A DNA stretch of 64,000 bases, taken from Sepiola atlantica (Eukaryota; Mollusca; Cephalopoda; Sepiida; Sepiolidae). Position 1 is the stretch's first letter; the number at the start of each line of letters is the position of its first letter. Position numbers and translations under genes: made by a program. Positions 46,282 through 58,395 of this stretch are shown piece after piece. The stretch lies in contig OY744537.1 of assembly GCA_963556195.1 (NCBI GenBank), forward strand, positions 16,544,274 through 16,608,273, read 5' to 3'. Below the pieces are notes generated by a model, which saw only the letters and a program-made list of their open reading frames with translations, had not been told where the DNA came from and did no database searches.

Positions 46282-47846
46282 TTTAGGAGAATTGAGAAAC
46301 CAAATAGCGAGTCAGACAAGTTTCCCCTGCTTTCAATCTATTTCCATAATGCAACATTTATTTTTTTTTCTTTCTACTTTCTTTACCGATTTATACGTTT
46401 TTTCTTTCCTTTATCTTTTTTCAAACTTTCGAGTTTGAGACGCTTTCTTTTTTATTTCAATTTTTTAACTTCGATTTATTCACTTTCAATTTAACAATTT
46501 TTTTATTGATTTTTTTTTTTTTTTTTTTTTTTCTAATCAAATTTGTATTTTTAGAAACAGTACTTTTTTTTTCACATTAAAAACATACAATTTAACAGGC
46601 AATAAAGTTTTGTTTCTTTTCCATAAGTTTTATTTATTAATTTGGCACCATTCGATTTTGGCAGAAATTTTTTTGTGTAACCACAAATTTCGGGCGATGA
46701 GGAGCACAAATCAAAGTAATTTTTCCAGTCATTTGTAAGAATTTTTATGGTGCTGTCATATAAAAAACAAATTCTTCGGTAATATACTGTATGGAATGGA
46801 AACTATGGATACAGAATTACTATGAAGTGTAAAACATTTAAATTAAAAATTTTAATCTGACAAAAAATAAATTACTGTTTATAAAAACAGATTTTATTTG
46901 AAAAAAAAATTTTTTTTTCTTTGTTAAATTTGTAAATTACTGTCTGTTATATTTCAGATTCATTCAAAAAAAAAAAACACTGATTTTATTTTCATAATAA
47001 AATTGAAAAAAAAGATTTTCTAATGTATTATTTTTTCCCGCAACAAAACAGAACAAATTACTAAATAAACTGGGGAATAGTAATTTGTTTTCTGTAAACT
47101 AGGGAACATTTTTTATCTGAGCACCAGCAGCAAATTGCAGATGACTCACTAATGTCACATTGCGTAGCAATCTTAAGTTAGATAATTCAACATCACTAAA
47201 GGTTCTGTTTCAAATTCTAAATATTTTCACATATTTATTCATGCCGTATATATGATTGCTTTGTAGATTAATTTTTGTAGGCGTATATTTTGTAAACAAT
47301 TAATCTGTAAATCTATAGATTCTATTTAATCCATAGGTGCTGTCACTCTGGGTTCGAGTGGACCCGGGAGCAATAGCAACTAAAAGGTGACTTCACACAC
47401 TCCAGAGCTCCGAAATTGAGGCTACACCACCGAATGCACTTAGATTGACAATATAAAAATACAGAACGTTATGGGCTTTCCGATGTCAATTTGGAGGATA
47501 TGACCAATTTAAAGTCGACCTTGTAAAACCGAGCTCTTTATATTGCTATTGGTGTTGATAAGAAAATTAAGAAATAATTACAAACGACTAGTTGTGATTA
47601 TTTCCTCATTGTCCTATCATTTATCTTTCTGGAGTGTTTATAGTGAAATGAAATTTACAATGAAATATGTGATCGCTATTTAATGTGGGAAAATGATAAA
47701 CAAAATTAAAGAAATTCACTGACATTTATGGTATGATATTCAATCAATATTGAATTATTAGTCAATTACTTATTTGTATGTATGGTTAGTGTACACCAGT
47801 TAATGAATGGTTGAATGGATATATTAGCGACTCATAAATGTATTTG
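45997..47846. other. No gene recognised; (TA)n near 46256
   Basis: Very AT-rich intronic sequence with T runs near 46511-46532 and a (TA)n tract at about 46255-46280. No coding frame or family is recognised. Confidence 0.45.
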
Positions 47847-48622
47847 TGTAAACATGCACTAGGCAGCATGTTTAGTGTTGCATGCAAATGGCTGACTTGC
47901 TGCAAGTGAGTAATATTTAACAAAGAGAGGAGAGACCACACAGAAGATTGGAAATATGTCTGATCTGTAAGTTTGGGCCACCCGGAATTCTATTTGTCCA
48001 CTTGAGAAAATGTTTTTTTCAGATAAGGGGTTCCCTGCTGTGGTTATGATCCACTTCAGCTTTTTCTCAGGAATAATGGCTGGGAGCCCTTTGGAGATTG
48101 GGCCCTTGATGTTCATAGACAAGGCTGACCATTATCTCGAGTGGTCAGTCTCTCTGGGTAGTTGAATATGGGGTGACTGAGAAAAGACTGGACGTCTAAA
48201 ATTCCCAGTCAAAAGTACATATATTCCAGGAGATGGGGGGTAGAGAGGTAGAGCCGGCCCTTTGGTCATGGAACAGTCGGTTGGTTTTTCGGGGGTCTGA
48301 CAGTCGGTTGGATCTGTGTGCATCTCCAACAAGATGGACCCTTGGGGTTCTTAGCTGAAGGATTGTGTTATTGAACTTACGTTTTGGTTTAGTCGGGCAA
48401 AAGATCTCATTTTGCAAGTCTGCTATTCAACCTAAGAAAACGAGTAGCATTTGTAAACTCCCCAAAATAAACCCCTCTTAATTGTTTTAAAACTGGAATT
48501 GTGGTTTGGTTTGGAGCGAGAATTCCTTTGTTGCAGCACTGACCGAATCAAACAAATTTGAACCAGCACAACGAACTGGATGATCACGGTCGGTGTAGTG
48601 GACGCACACATGCATGTTGATA
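47847..48622. repeat. Solo-LTR-like family, copy 2
   Basis: Starts TGTAAACATGCACTAGGCAG and ends near ACACATGCATGTTGATA, so the ends keep part of a 12-bp inverted pair. Contains an AAAATAAACCCCTC polyadenylation-like signal near 48466. No flanking target duplication is visible, and the last few bases have diverged relative to the copy at 61272. Confidence 0.6.
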
Positions 48623-48969
48623 ATTATATGTGGTATTGAATTAGTAATCACGTGAATATATATGTATGGAGAATTAAATTATAGACAACCAGTGGTCATT
48701 GGATTTGGTATATTGAGTTGTCTTTCAAATTATTAGCGTTTCTCCATTGACTGAAGAAATATAACCAGTTTAATTATTATTTGTTATATTTTCGTTTGTA
48801 CTGTTTTTAGTATATGATAAATCAGTCCAGCGGCAGGATGACTGTGGTCATGCATACGAGAGGTTTTGAGGTAAAGCTTCAAAACTTTCAGGCAACTGTT
48901 CACATTAAACCTAAACTCTTTTAAATTTATCCAGACGGCACCAATCACAATCTTGCAACAGTTCATGGA

Positions 48970-49640
48970 AATAACATGCATCAAGGACTTAGATTAGTTG
49001 CTATGGTCAAACGAAAGTCTTCCAACAGGAAAAGCAGCCAAACAAAAAAGAGATATGCATTCCAATCAAATCATATCATCTATCTGATGAAACTGTACAA
49101 CTCTCACCGCAACATTAATATCAAAAGGTTTTCTTGTGAACATAACATGGGCATTATTGTCAGCAACAATCTGACAAGGCACATCTCTAAAATGATCAAG
49201 AAGGCCAAGGGTGTGTTGGCATCACTTAGCAACATCTTTGTTAGCCACTTTCCAGCCGAAAAACTCTATACAGCTATGGCGCAACTACACTAAGAATTCA
49301 CGTTATCAGTCTGGAATGCTCATCTTCCTCATCATATTGGAAAAGACATGTGCAACCACACGAATACTCTCCATCAGACGTTTGCCATACTCTAAATGCC
49401 TTACTTCCCTGGGCTTGGATTCATTGAAACTTCGATGTCTAGCAACGGACTTTGTTAATAATTTTGTGGGTATTTACTATCTTACCAACAACAACCGTGA
49501 GCACCTTTTTGATCTCCATGCGTCTAAAAACCAATGGACATGTCTTCAAAGTTGGAAAACGGCACAGCTTCCATGACTTTCGGATACAGTTTTTCATGCT
49601 CAGAATTACTGAAGCCTGATCCAAATTGCCTGCATCAGTT
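48970..49640 (+). pseudogene. LINE C-terminal fragment (jockey/CR1 group)
   Basis: Shows NMGIIVSNNLTRHISKMIKK (49147-49207) and, in another frame, IRRLPYSKCLTSLGLDSLKL with RCLATDF (49376-49450), the region after the RT core in these elements. LFDLHASKNQ follows near 49507. It is truncated at both ends and lies directly before a different LINE fragment. Confidence 0.6.
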
Positions 49641-49739
49641 ATTGGCTACCGTGACACTCCATTCTTTAAAACCTTCATGCTTCCTGAAATTTGTTGAAAC
49701 TACACCTGATGCCCCCCTCCATACATATGTACATATGCT

Positions 49740-51170
49740 TATATGCACATTTCCAAGACGTTCGACAGTGTGTGGCATTCTGATCTTTTACACAAACTTC
49801 AGGGTTATGGTATTTGTAGTGAGGTTCTTGACTTCTTGACATTATTAGGTCTTTTCTTTCTGATCGAAGCTTGTGAGTAACTTTGGATGGTGTCTCTTCA
49901 TTATCTTTTCCTATCAATGCTGGTTTTCCTCACGGCTCTATTCTAGGCCCAACACTGTTTCTTCTCTATATAAATGATCTTCCAAAGAATATTATTCAGA
50001 AAATTAACAGCTATGCCAATGATGCCACTCTATTCTGGTGTTGCTTCTCGCTCATCTCCCTCGGTTCAGTCGAAATATGTAGCTGATCTAGAAGTTGACC
50101 TGGGTTCAGTTGTGGATTGGGTTACAAAATGGCTTGTTTCATTTAATCCTGTTAAGACTCAGCTCGTGTCTTTCAATCATAGGCGTGCCGCTTTTATTCC
50201 TGAGATTCTCCTGTATGGCTCTGCACGTGACAAGAAACTGACTCTGAAATTTCTTGGTCTTTCTTTCTCATCAAATATTTCTTAAAGTTCATATACTAGA
50301 TCCATAGCCCTTTCTGCTTCTCATAAAGTCGGTTCTATCGTTCCAAACATTTTCTCACACCGAGGCTATTCTCTATCTCTACAAATCTACTATCAGACCA
50401 TGTATGGAGTACTGTTGTCATATTTGAGCTGGTGAATCTGTTAAATTTGAGGGTTCTTGATAAGTTACAGAAACATATCTGTAATTATAAGGAGAGTAGA
50501 AAGTAGACCTTGGATTTACTTTTGGCAGTCTCCTAACTCTTGCTTCCCTTATTTTGTCCTTTAGTCCTCACATTCCATGAGCGATGTTTCTGACAAAGGG
50601 GGAAGAATTGTTGTTAATCTGTGTTGGAATCTATCCATATAACACTTATCGTTGGCTAGTTTTTGACCTTGAAGTGTGTTTTTTTTTTTTTGCTCCTTAC
50701 ATCAAGTGGCTTCATGCTTTGTCTGGAGCGATTTTGCTAAAAAAAAATTTTTTTTTTTTTAAATTTGATTGGCCCCACCCTTCTTCTCTGCACCCTCTTT
50801 CTCACAGACTTGATATTGCTAGTCTCAGTCTTTTCTATAAGTACTATTATGGCATGTGTTCTTCATAATTGTCTGATCTATTCCCTGCTTCCATTGTTCC
50901 AGCCTGTTAGACTTGTTGATCTAGTGGTCTCCATCAATTCGCTGTTTGGATACCTCATTGGAATACAGCTTCCTATTCCAGTAGCTTCTTTCCAAGAACT
51001 GCAGACTTGTGGAACTCTCTTCCTGCTGACTGTTTTCCTCCTACCTATAGCCTTGGTCTTTTCAAGACTAAGGCAAATAAGCATCTCCCGTCTTTACGAT
51101 AATCATCTTTCGTTCTTGTTAGCTCCTTACATCAAGTGGCTTCATGATTTGTCTGGAGCGATTTCCGAAA
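49740..51170 (+). pseudogene. Jockey/CR1-group LINE, scrambled RT and 3' end
   Basis: RT blocks: AGFPHGSILGPTLFLLYIND (49919-49978) and SYANDATLF (near 50005-50035), where the catalytic A-D-D reads A-N-D. VVDWVTKWLVSFNPVKTQLV follows (50110-50170), then the C-terminal blocks corresponding to 14030-14560: HPLSHRLDIASLSLFYKYYY (50792-50850) and SFLLAPYIKWLHDLSGAI (51110-51163). The terminal LAPYIKWLHALSGA segment also appears early, at 50692-50735, ahead of the region that should precede it. The copy is therefore rearranged as well as frameshifted. Confidence 0.65.
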
Positions 51171-51489
51171 AAACAATAAAAAATGTGCATGCACTGTTGA
51201 TGCGTTGTAGTGCACCTGAGCACTGCACACAATGATTTTATTAATTATTATTAAACTTTCTTAACACTAATTATACCAGCAGTTTAATCAGAGCTTTGTC
51301 AATATATTAGTAACATCTGCTTAAGTATTCAACAAGAAGTGTCCATGTTGTTATGGCCATATGAGTATAGTTACTACCGACTATGATCATCACGATAACA
51401 GAATTTAAATACTATATATAAACTATATATAAAAAATATACTTTTGAGATTATTGTCTTGTCTTATAAAACAATAAATAAATTGCCCCA

Positions 51490-51870
51490 TACATTGCATA
51501 GTATATTTATTTACTCCTCTGCAGGAGTTAGGCACAAGGCCAGTTTTATCTTACTCCCACAAGTAAGATGTGACCACAGCTTGGGTCGAGTAAGTGGGGT
51601 TAAAAGCCAGCGCTCGAGAGGTGAGCACTCTGGCCATTTAAAAATTGCCTAGGCAGCCCCGTCGGCATTCCCCGGTAGGGGCGCCTCAAGCAGTAAGCAA
51701 TAAACTTACTCCTCCCCAAAGAGGGGAGGCGAAGCCTGGACCTCCTAGAACTGCACAGGACAAACCCACAGACAGGTGGAATCAAGTCCCGAAGGACAAG
51801 ACGACATCCGTCTATAGGGTGCAGTATCCATCGGAACAGATACTACACTTACTTCCTAGCGTGTGCCAGG
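51490..51870. repeat. Dispersed foldback-family copy
   Basis: TATTTATTTACTCCTC, GGAGTTAGGCACAAGGCCAG, CCCCGTCGGCATTCCCCGGT and GGACCTCCTAGAACTG follow the order seen at 3120-3480. GAACAGATACTACACTTACT near 51834 matches the copy at 5590. An internal hairpin, ACTCCTCCCC AAAG AGGGGAGG, lies near 51709. Confidence 0.6.
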
Positions 51871-53929
51871 TGCATAGTATCTCGCACTATCAGTTTACAA
51901 GGTTTCATTGTACTCTATTTCACTGACAAGGCTTGGGTTGGTCCGTGACGTATGGTTTTCACACACTTGTCAATGTTGCCATGAGGATTAAATCTCCTAA
52001 TAAAACAAGCAACTTTTGAACGAGAGACTTTCCGATTCGAGTGTTACAACTTCTGATTAGAGATTGTTGCATCTTTAACAGCTGGCCACAACTCGCCCAT
52101 ATAAACATATACATACATACACACACACATTCGCACAGGTTGCATACATTTAAACCAGACAAGGAAAGGGAAAATAAACCAATATGAGAGAGAGAATGAG
52201 AATCAATCAAAAGGTAACTGAACAAAGCTAGCTACAAAATCCTGTCCGGGTGGAAGGAGGGAAATCAAAGGACTGGGTGGGTAACAAAAAGACAAGTACA
52301 AAAGATAAAGAAAGGGGTAGAAAATTTTAGCAGTAAAATATTGTAGCACTACAGGAACCTATTTTTTTGATCCCAACAAATTATCAAGACGGTGGCTCAT
52401 CCCATAAACAGTTGAAGTCTTGTTTTGATAACACATAGCAGTAGTACATTCTATCGCTTCTCTTTTTTTCTTTTTAATAACAGTGATTGTAAAAAAAAAA
52501 GTAAAGTGGTCGACCATAGTAGAAGACGACCCGAAGGCTCCCTTTTTATTAACTACTACACCGAGGTGTAGGGGAGGGCGCCACTTCTTTCCAAGGATTA
52601 TTCCACTTCCTCTTGACCTCACCTCGTAATGCTGAGTTTTTTTAGCAAGGGGACATCAAGTCCCAGAAACGAAACTGTCCCTCAACGAAAACCCACCTCT
52701 TTTTATATATTTTCTCAGTCTCAGCTGAGAAGCAGGATCTTGTGCTTGAATCAGCTTCTTTTTAACCAATGGCGCATGCGCTGTGTCACTCCATTTTAGC
52801 TTTGCTGATGTTCACCTCACAAGTTTGCCATGTCCACAAGCACATAGACAGACAATTCGCCTCCTCTTGCTTCAGCGTGGTAAGTCTCCGCCACTGTGCT
52901 CTTTGGCTTAACTACACCCTGATTGTTTCTCACATGTTTCTTTAACAAAGTAAATGATGAGCCTGTTTGCTGCAGCATAGTATAACATCTATGCCAAAAT
53001 CTTCCAATTCTACACACAGTCCATTTTTCTTTTCGAAAGAGACTTAAATTATAAACAACTAATTGTACCAATCCAGCGTTACCCGACAGTGTATTTACTT
53101 GCAAGTTATATTGCTTTTCCTTTTTAAACCTTTGCCATTCCTCCCCCCCCCTTCCCCCAAAAAATCCAATCAGAGGGAAGTTACTCTGTATTGGTGAATA
53201 CAAGGTTTTGTCCCTTTTTTTTTTTTTTTTTTTTTGTAAAGATAGCATTCATTTGAAAATAATTCTAACCTAGACAAAATATTAAAGAAATATGAAAGAA
53301 ATTAAATCAAATTGCATTTTATTCTTCTTAACGACGTGCTGCAACGATCCACAAGAAAAACTGATGCACCAGAATCAAATATTGATTTTTATCGGAAGAA
53401 AGCTATTATCAGTGACAAAAAAAAAGACTGACTTTACTTTATATATTAGATGATCTTTTAACTTTTAAAAGTAATAACTTGCTTTTGAAAAAAATTATAA
53501 AAATTTATTACCTTTGCATGTTTGGTAGCATTTGGATTAGAATCATCATTGATATGATGTTAAAAATCGTTTGATCTTGATCAAGATATCTAAATAATGT
53601 GGGTTGTAGTATTTTTCATGTTCATATAGCAGTTATCAACTGCTTAAAGATTCATGGTTATAGCAAAAAAGAAAAAGAATATCCTTAAATACTTCAAAAT
53701 AATTTTAAAATTGCTACACTTTTCATAAATACCTTAGATTTTGCTACATACATTTCTTTTTTTTTTTTTACCAACAGATAAAATTTGAAAAGCTGCACCA
53801 GTGAAAAGCCCACATCAAACAACAGCCATAGTGATTATCTATCTAAATATTTCCTAACCTGACCCCAAATTTTACAGCCAATCCTGATCAGTCTACAGGG
53901 TGACTCCCCCCCCCCCCCCCCTCCCAACA
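51871..53929. other. No gene recognised
   Basis: A - strand open stretch at 53248-52817 has no match that I know. CA/AC repeats occur near 52111-52128, a T run at 53214-53235 and a C run at 53907-53923. Nothing else is supported. Confidence 0.35.
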
Positions 53930-54715
53930 AATGTCATCCATGGAATTGTTAATAAAATTCACAATCCTTTCTTGCAATCAACTATATTTGATATAAATAA
54001 ACTTCAGTTGATGCATGACTTGTCCACCAAGTTTCCGTCATGAATGACCAACAGTCTTTATTTTATCATCGTTTAAGTGTGCACCCCTGCATTGCAAGTA
54101 CACCTAAATGCGACGTGCAAAATTGTCAATAGTCTTGCCGCATCCTAGTGAAACCGCTGTTTATCCCTTACAACACCGCTTCCTCTGCCCAAAGCGGCGC
54201 AAAACTGAACAGCCACTAAATAGTGCTCGGTATTAATCATGCAGGTAATCTCCTGATGTGATTGAAATTCTCCACACTTCAAATTACTCGTTGGAATAAC
54301 TGCAGGGACACTTTGGTGATTGTCTCATCAGTAGAAAGGGGGAGGGGTGATCCTGAATGAGCTTCACACTCACCAGACCTTACCCCCCCCCCCACCCATA
54401 TTTTTATCTGTGAGGTTATCTTAAAAATAATGTCTTTTAAAACAATTCCCAGACTATTCCTGAACTAAAGAGGACGATCACAGTCAAAATCAGAGCAGTG
54501 CCGAGAGAGGAGGGTGTCAGTTATTGACAATTTTTCACGTAGTGTCCAGATGTGCTTGCAATGCATATATGGAGCATATAATCGAGCAGTAATAAAACAA
54601 AGACTGTTGAATATTCATGACTGAAACTTGGTGGACAAATCAGACATAGACATATTAAATAAGGTTTGATTGCAGAAAGAGATGTGAATTTTATCAATAA
54701 TTCCATGGGTAGGTG
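53930..54715. mobile_element. Foldback element in intron 2
   Basis: The left arm (about 53938-54145) and right arm (about 54515-54710) are imperfect inverted repeats. Matches include AATAAAATTCACA / TGTGAATTTTATCAATAA, TTGTCCACCAAGTTTC / GAAACTTGGTGGACAA, CAACAGTCTTT / AAAGACTGTTG, TGCATTGCAAG / CTTGCAATGCA and AAAATTGTCAATA / TATTGACAATTTT. No transposase is visible. Confidence 0.7.
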
Positions 54716-55049
54716 GCCATTCTTGAGGAAGTCACCGTGTATTAAAGACTGATGTTTATCAGTGTAAAGCAAATTGCTTCTGTTGTCGCATTTTCAGTTT
54801 GTTATTTCGTATGCTATGCTTGCTGTGGTGGTGTTGTTGTTGTTGGTTGCTTTCATTAGTTGCATACAAGACACAAAAAAAACACGTATAATTATTATCT
54901 TTGGTTTTTATAGTTTTTCTTTGCTTTATTAATGTTCTAGAAATTCAGTGCTGTTAGTTTATGGCAATCCATGTCACTAACGTATGTGCTTCCATGCAAG
55001 TGATCTACTTTCTTTTTTTTTTTTTTTCTTTTTTTAATCTTTTTGTTTC

Positions 55050-55455
55050 TGCTGGGGATGGGGCATCCTTCCAGATGTCAGACATTCACCTGCTATTTAA
55101 GACACTCCATTCTAACCGTCCCTTTAAGTGCAATTGTTTGTATCTCTCTTGCACTTGGTTCACCGGGTATATTCACCAGGTAGTTTTTAAAATTCTTTTT
55201 CATGGGTCCGGTTGCTCTTATAATTACTGGAATGATGGAGATCTTCCTGAAATTACAGTTGTTGTTTTTTTTTCATGTTGTACTTAAGACCTTGGTATTT
55301 TGTTTTCTTTTCTCTTTGAGCTCGGTTTAAGCCAGCATCATTAGGGACACTGACTTCAACTAGGGTAGCTACTTTCTTCCTTTTGTCCCATATCACTGTC
55401 AGGTTTAACAGTTCTTGTCTATCATTCATAATTGTGGTCAGCCCTTCTCCCACTC
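55050..55455 (-). pseudogene. RLE-type LINE, C-terminal fragment (second lineage)
   Basis: The - strand reads DKRKKVATLVEVSVPND and REKKTKYQGLKYNMKKK (55400-55260). This is the restriction-like-endonuclease core and following helix of an RLE LINE; the V-E-V-S-V-P block corresponds to V-D-F-A-V-S at 10600. Traces of the final block (GRLEWSVLNS near 55115) follow in another frame. It belongs to a different lineage from the 9890-11000 copy. Confidence 0.55.
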
Positions 55456-55559
55456 TTCAACACTCACAAGAAAGGACCCAAACTGCTTGAAATTAGAAAA
55501 AACAAAAAACTGAGAAACATCCATCTTCGATAGATATGGCCTTATTCAACGTAGATCGA

Positions 55560-55695
55560 TCAAGATCAAGGATGAACTTGAGAGAAAGAGGGATAAATGA
55601 AGACCTAGCCAGAGATAGGTTAGTTTTGAATCAATTTCTAAAAGCCATTCAACGCATGCCAACATGTAAAATGGACGCCAAACTGAATATGATTA
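55560..55695 (+). repeat. RTE LINE 3' tail fragment
   Basis: GACCTAGCCAGAGATAGGTT, TCAATTTCTAAAAGCCATTC and CATGCCAACATGTAAAATGG match the end of the RTE copy at 58740-58825. Only the last ~130 bp of the element is present. Confidence 0.65.
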
Positions 55696-55949
55696 TATAA
55701 GCCTTCTCTATCATTTACAATTACGGCCGGCCCTTCCACTCTTCAACAAACTGCCTGATAGTCTTTGATAAATGTGTCCTTATTCACCATAAATCGATCA
55801 GGACTGGCTAACAAATAAGCGTAATCATTTCTATGCAGATTTCAACTCGATGGTTCTTGTTGGCCTCTTTTTGTTCTACAAATGGTGTGTTATCTGTTTA
55901 TTTCTTAAGTCACGAGCCTAACTAATAAAACAACATCTATTATGCAAAA

Positions 55950-56940
55950 TCCAACTTTATTCATCAACATAGTCTCTTTTTAAGGTGATAACACTGATTT
56001 CAATGCTGCTCTAACAATTCAATGTCTTTTTTGTTAAACGATTTGTCTTTGGCCTGAAAATATTCCAAAGTTTTTTATATCATTTCTTCATTGCAGACAA
56101 ATCTTGTTTCCAGGAGCATTCTTTTGGGGTCTGCAAAGAGCCAGTAGTCGCTGTGGGTCAGATCTGGAGAATAGGGTGGTGCAGAAGCAATTCGAAATAA
56201 AATTCATGTAATTTTGCAATCGACTTCTGACACACATGAAAAGGGCACTTTTTTCTTCATTTGTGGACATTTTTTTTTAGCAATTTCTTCCTTCAAACGC
56301 ACCAAATAATGCTACAAAATATTTGCTATTGATGTTTCTTTCTTTCTCAAAGTAATCGATGAACAAAATATCTTGTGCATCGCAAAATACTGAGAGCCAA
56401 AACCTTGCCTGCTGATGTTTGCATCTTTGGACGGCTTTCACCTGCTATTGTCCACTCAAATGATTGCCGATTTGACTCCGGAGTCAAGTAGTGGATCCAT
56501 GTTTCATCCATTGTTATATATCGATGCAAATACTCCTTTTTGTTGTGTTGAAACAGTTGCAGACAACGCTCTGAATCTTCGACGCGTTGTTGTTATTGAT
56601 TGACTCTGAGTAAATGTGACGCCCACTTTGAACGTTGAAAAATGTTCCTGCAAAATGGTGAATACACTTTCACCTTCTGATATCTTCAACTCCTTTGCTA
56701 TCTCATGCAACTTCAATTTACAATCAGCTAAAACGAGTTTGTGAACTTTTTTTTAATGTTTTCCAGAACAACTGCCGAATTTGGATGACCTGAACATTCA
56801 GCATTTATGTCTGTGCGATCGCATTTAAGCTTAACATACCACCTCTTAACCATTGTGTCTGACGAGTAACAATTATTAAGCGATTGCTTTGTTTGAACAG
56901 TATTTTTTCCCATCAGAAAGCAATGCTTTATCAACACAAA
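55950..56940 (-). pseudogene. Mariner transposase, degenerate
   Basis: On the - strand, from 56937: IKHCFLMGKNTVQTKQSLNN and VKRWYVKL (N-terminal helix-turn-helix), CSGHPNSAVVLENIKKK, LHEIAKELKISEGESVFTIL (second helix-turn-helix), then MDETWIHYLTPESN (56512-56470, containing the first catalytic Asp of the DD34D triad), SAGKVLALSI, and VRLKEEIAKKK near 56300. The region of the second and third catalytic Asp (about 56200-56100) is frame-disrupted. The length, about 1 kb, is near that of a full mariner coding region, so this is an aged but nearly full-length copy. Confidence 0.75.
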
Positions 56941-56952
56941 ATTCAGGTTTTT

Positions 56953-56983
<31 letters not shown>

Positions 56984-57228
56984 CTTTTTTTTTATAGATG
57001 TGCAACAGTAGCTTCACTTAAATAACTGTAATTTGTAAACTAATAATCCGATTGTGCTCGAATTTTGACACATTCGATTTGAAGGTTAGTACTTTATAAA
57101 AATCATGGATTTTTTTTTTTTTTTATTAATGGTGCCATCTATATGTCAGATCCGGGATTTATTGAGTTTTGTGTTAACAGATTCTTTATTATTTTTTTTT
57201 TTTAATCTTTTCTCTTCTCTCTTTTCAG

Positions 57229-57355
57229 AGCTCTTAAGAAAAAGCATGAAAGTCTGTGCATCCTCGAAGAGTGTTTCATCTGTAATGAATGGCATCCACT
57301 TTCTCATGATTGTTCTTCAACCGATTCACAAGCCACCGGAGTATTGGAAGATATG
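57229..57355 (+). CDS. Second zinc finger completion exon (exon 3 seen)
   Basis: The 127-bp exon has the acceptor TCTTTTCAG|AGCTC and donor ATATG|GTAAGA. One base completes the split Lys codon from exon 2 and the remaining 42 codons end in phase 0. The text ALKKKHESLC joins to exon 2 to complete C-x2-C-x11-H-x3-C with exactly the spacing of the first finger, strong evidence that this splice is real. CFICNEWHPLSHDC follows, a shorter third Cys/His cluster. After it comes an acidic, Ser/Thr-rich stretch (SSTDSQATGVLEDM). No stop codon is present in frame. Confidence 0.8.
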
Positions 57356-57592
57356 GTAAGAATTCTTTGAAGGTGACTTTACAGAAAACAAATGACCTCT
57401 CTAATTCATACAAAGGTGGTATCGCTGATAACAAAAAAAGAGATCTGTAACAATATTGTATTTGTTTTCCGAATTTTTGAGATGAGGATTGATAATTCGG
57501 ATTATTCAGACTACTATTCTCATCCTTATTATTTTCACAACGTTTCGGCCGATGTAACCTCTAATCTTCTTCAGGTGCATATTTTCGAACTT

Positions 57593-57914
57593 GGAAATCT
57601 TTATATTTAGCTCAGTAGCCTATACAAAATTTCGAACTGACCCCATTACAAATGGCGCAATGGATAAAGGTGTTGATTAACAAGCAGTTCTAAGTGACGG
57701 TCTTCTAGAGGTTGAAGATTCAATCCTTACTACAGGTAATAATAACTAAGAATGGAAATCTTTATATTTAGCTCAGTAGCCTATACAAAATTTCGAACTG
57801 AACCCATTACAAATGGCGCAATGGATAAAGGTGTTGATTAACAAGCAGTTCTAAGTGATGGTCTTCTAGAGGTTGAAGATTCAATCCTTACTACAGGTAA
57901 TAATAACTAAGAAT
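57593..57914 (+). repeat. Tandem duplication of a tRNA-Arg(TCT)-like sequence, 161-bp unit
   Basis: Two head-to-tail copies start at 57593 and 57754; I saw only two substitutions between them. Each has TGGCGCAATGGATAA (A box), GGTCTTCTAGAGG (anticodon-arm-like with TCT) and GGTTGAAGATTCAATCC (B box). The acceptor stem is not intact and extra bases sit in the D-loop region, so it is a tRNA-derived SINE head or pseudogene, not a working tRNA. Confidence 0.65.
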
Positions 57915-57941
57915 GACTTAATAATTAACGTTTGTATTTGG

Positions 57942-58395
57942 TTATTTCATCAAAATTTGATTCGCTGAATTTTTATGATTGTGATTTTTATTTAGCACTA
58001 ATTGATCATTATGCGCGTTCCTATTAAGGTACGACCCGTAATGCTGTAGGACGAGATCCTGGTGGATAGGCATTTGTCCACTTTGGCCCTTACTTTGGCT
58101 TAACAGGAGGTCGGAGAGGCCCGATTTGATTATTCGGCTGGTCATGTCATGCCCTAGTATCTATAAGTTCATCCCCAACTGTATTATTACATCTGATTCT
58201 TCAAAAAATCAAAACCTTATTTCTCCCTTTTATTTTTATTTTTCTCCCCAAACAGATACTAGAAGGCGGTGGCTGAGGGGCAATCATGTTTAGAACAAGG
58301 AAGATTGATCAATGCCAAAGAGTAATGTTAACCGAAGAAGTAATGTTTTTTTGGGAGTGCTGTTTTCTGAAAGTAATGCTGCACCTTTTCAGTAA
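57942..58395. other. No gene recognised
   Basis: Intronic sequence with no family recognised. Confidence 0.35.

Noticed and set aside
52817..53248. 143-codon - strand open frame
   Set aside because: Contains a homopolymer-derived Lys run and no recognisable motif. No splice or promoter context.
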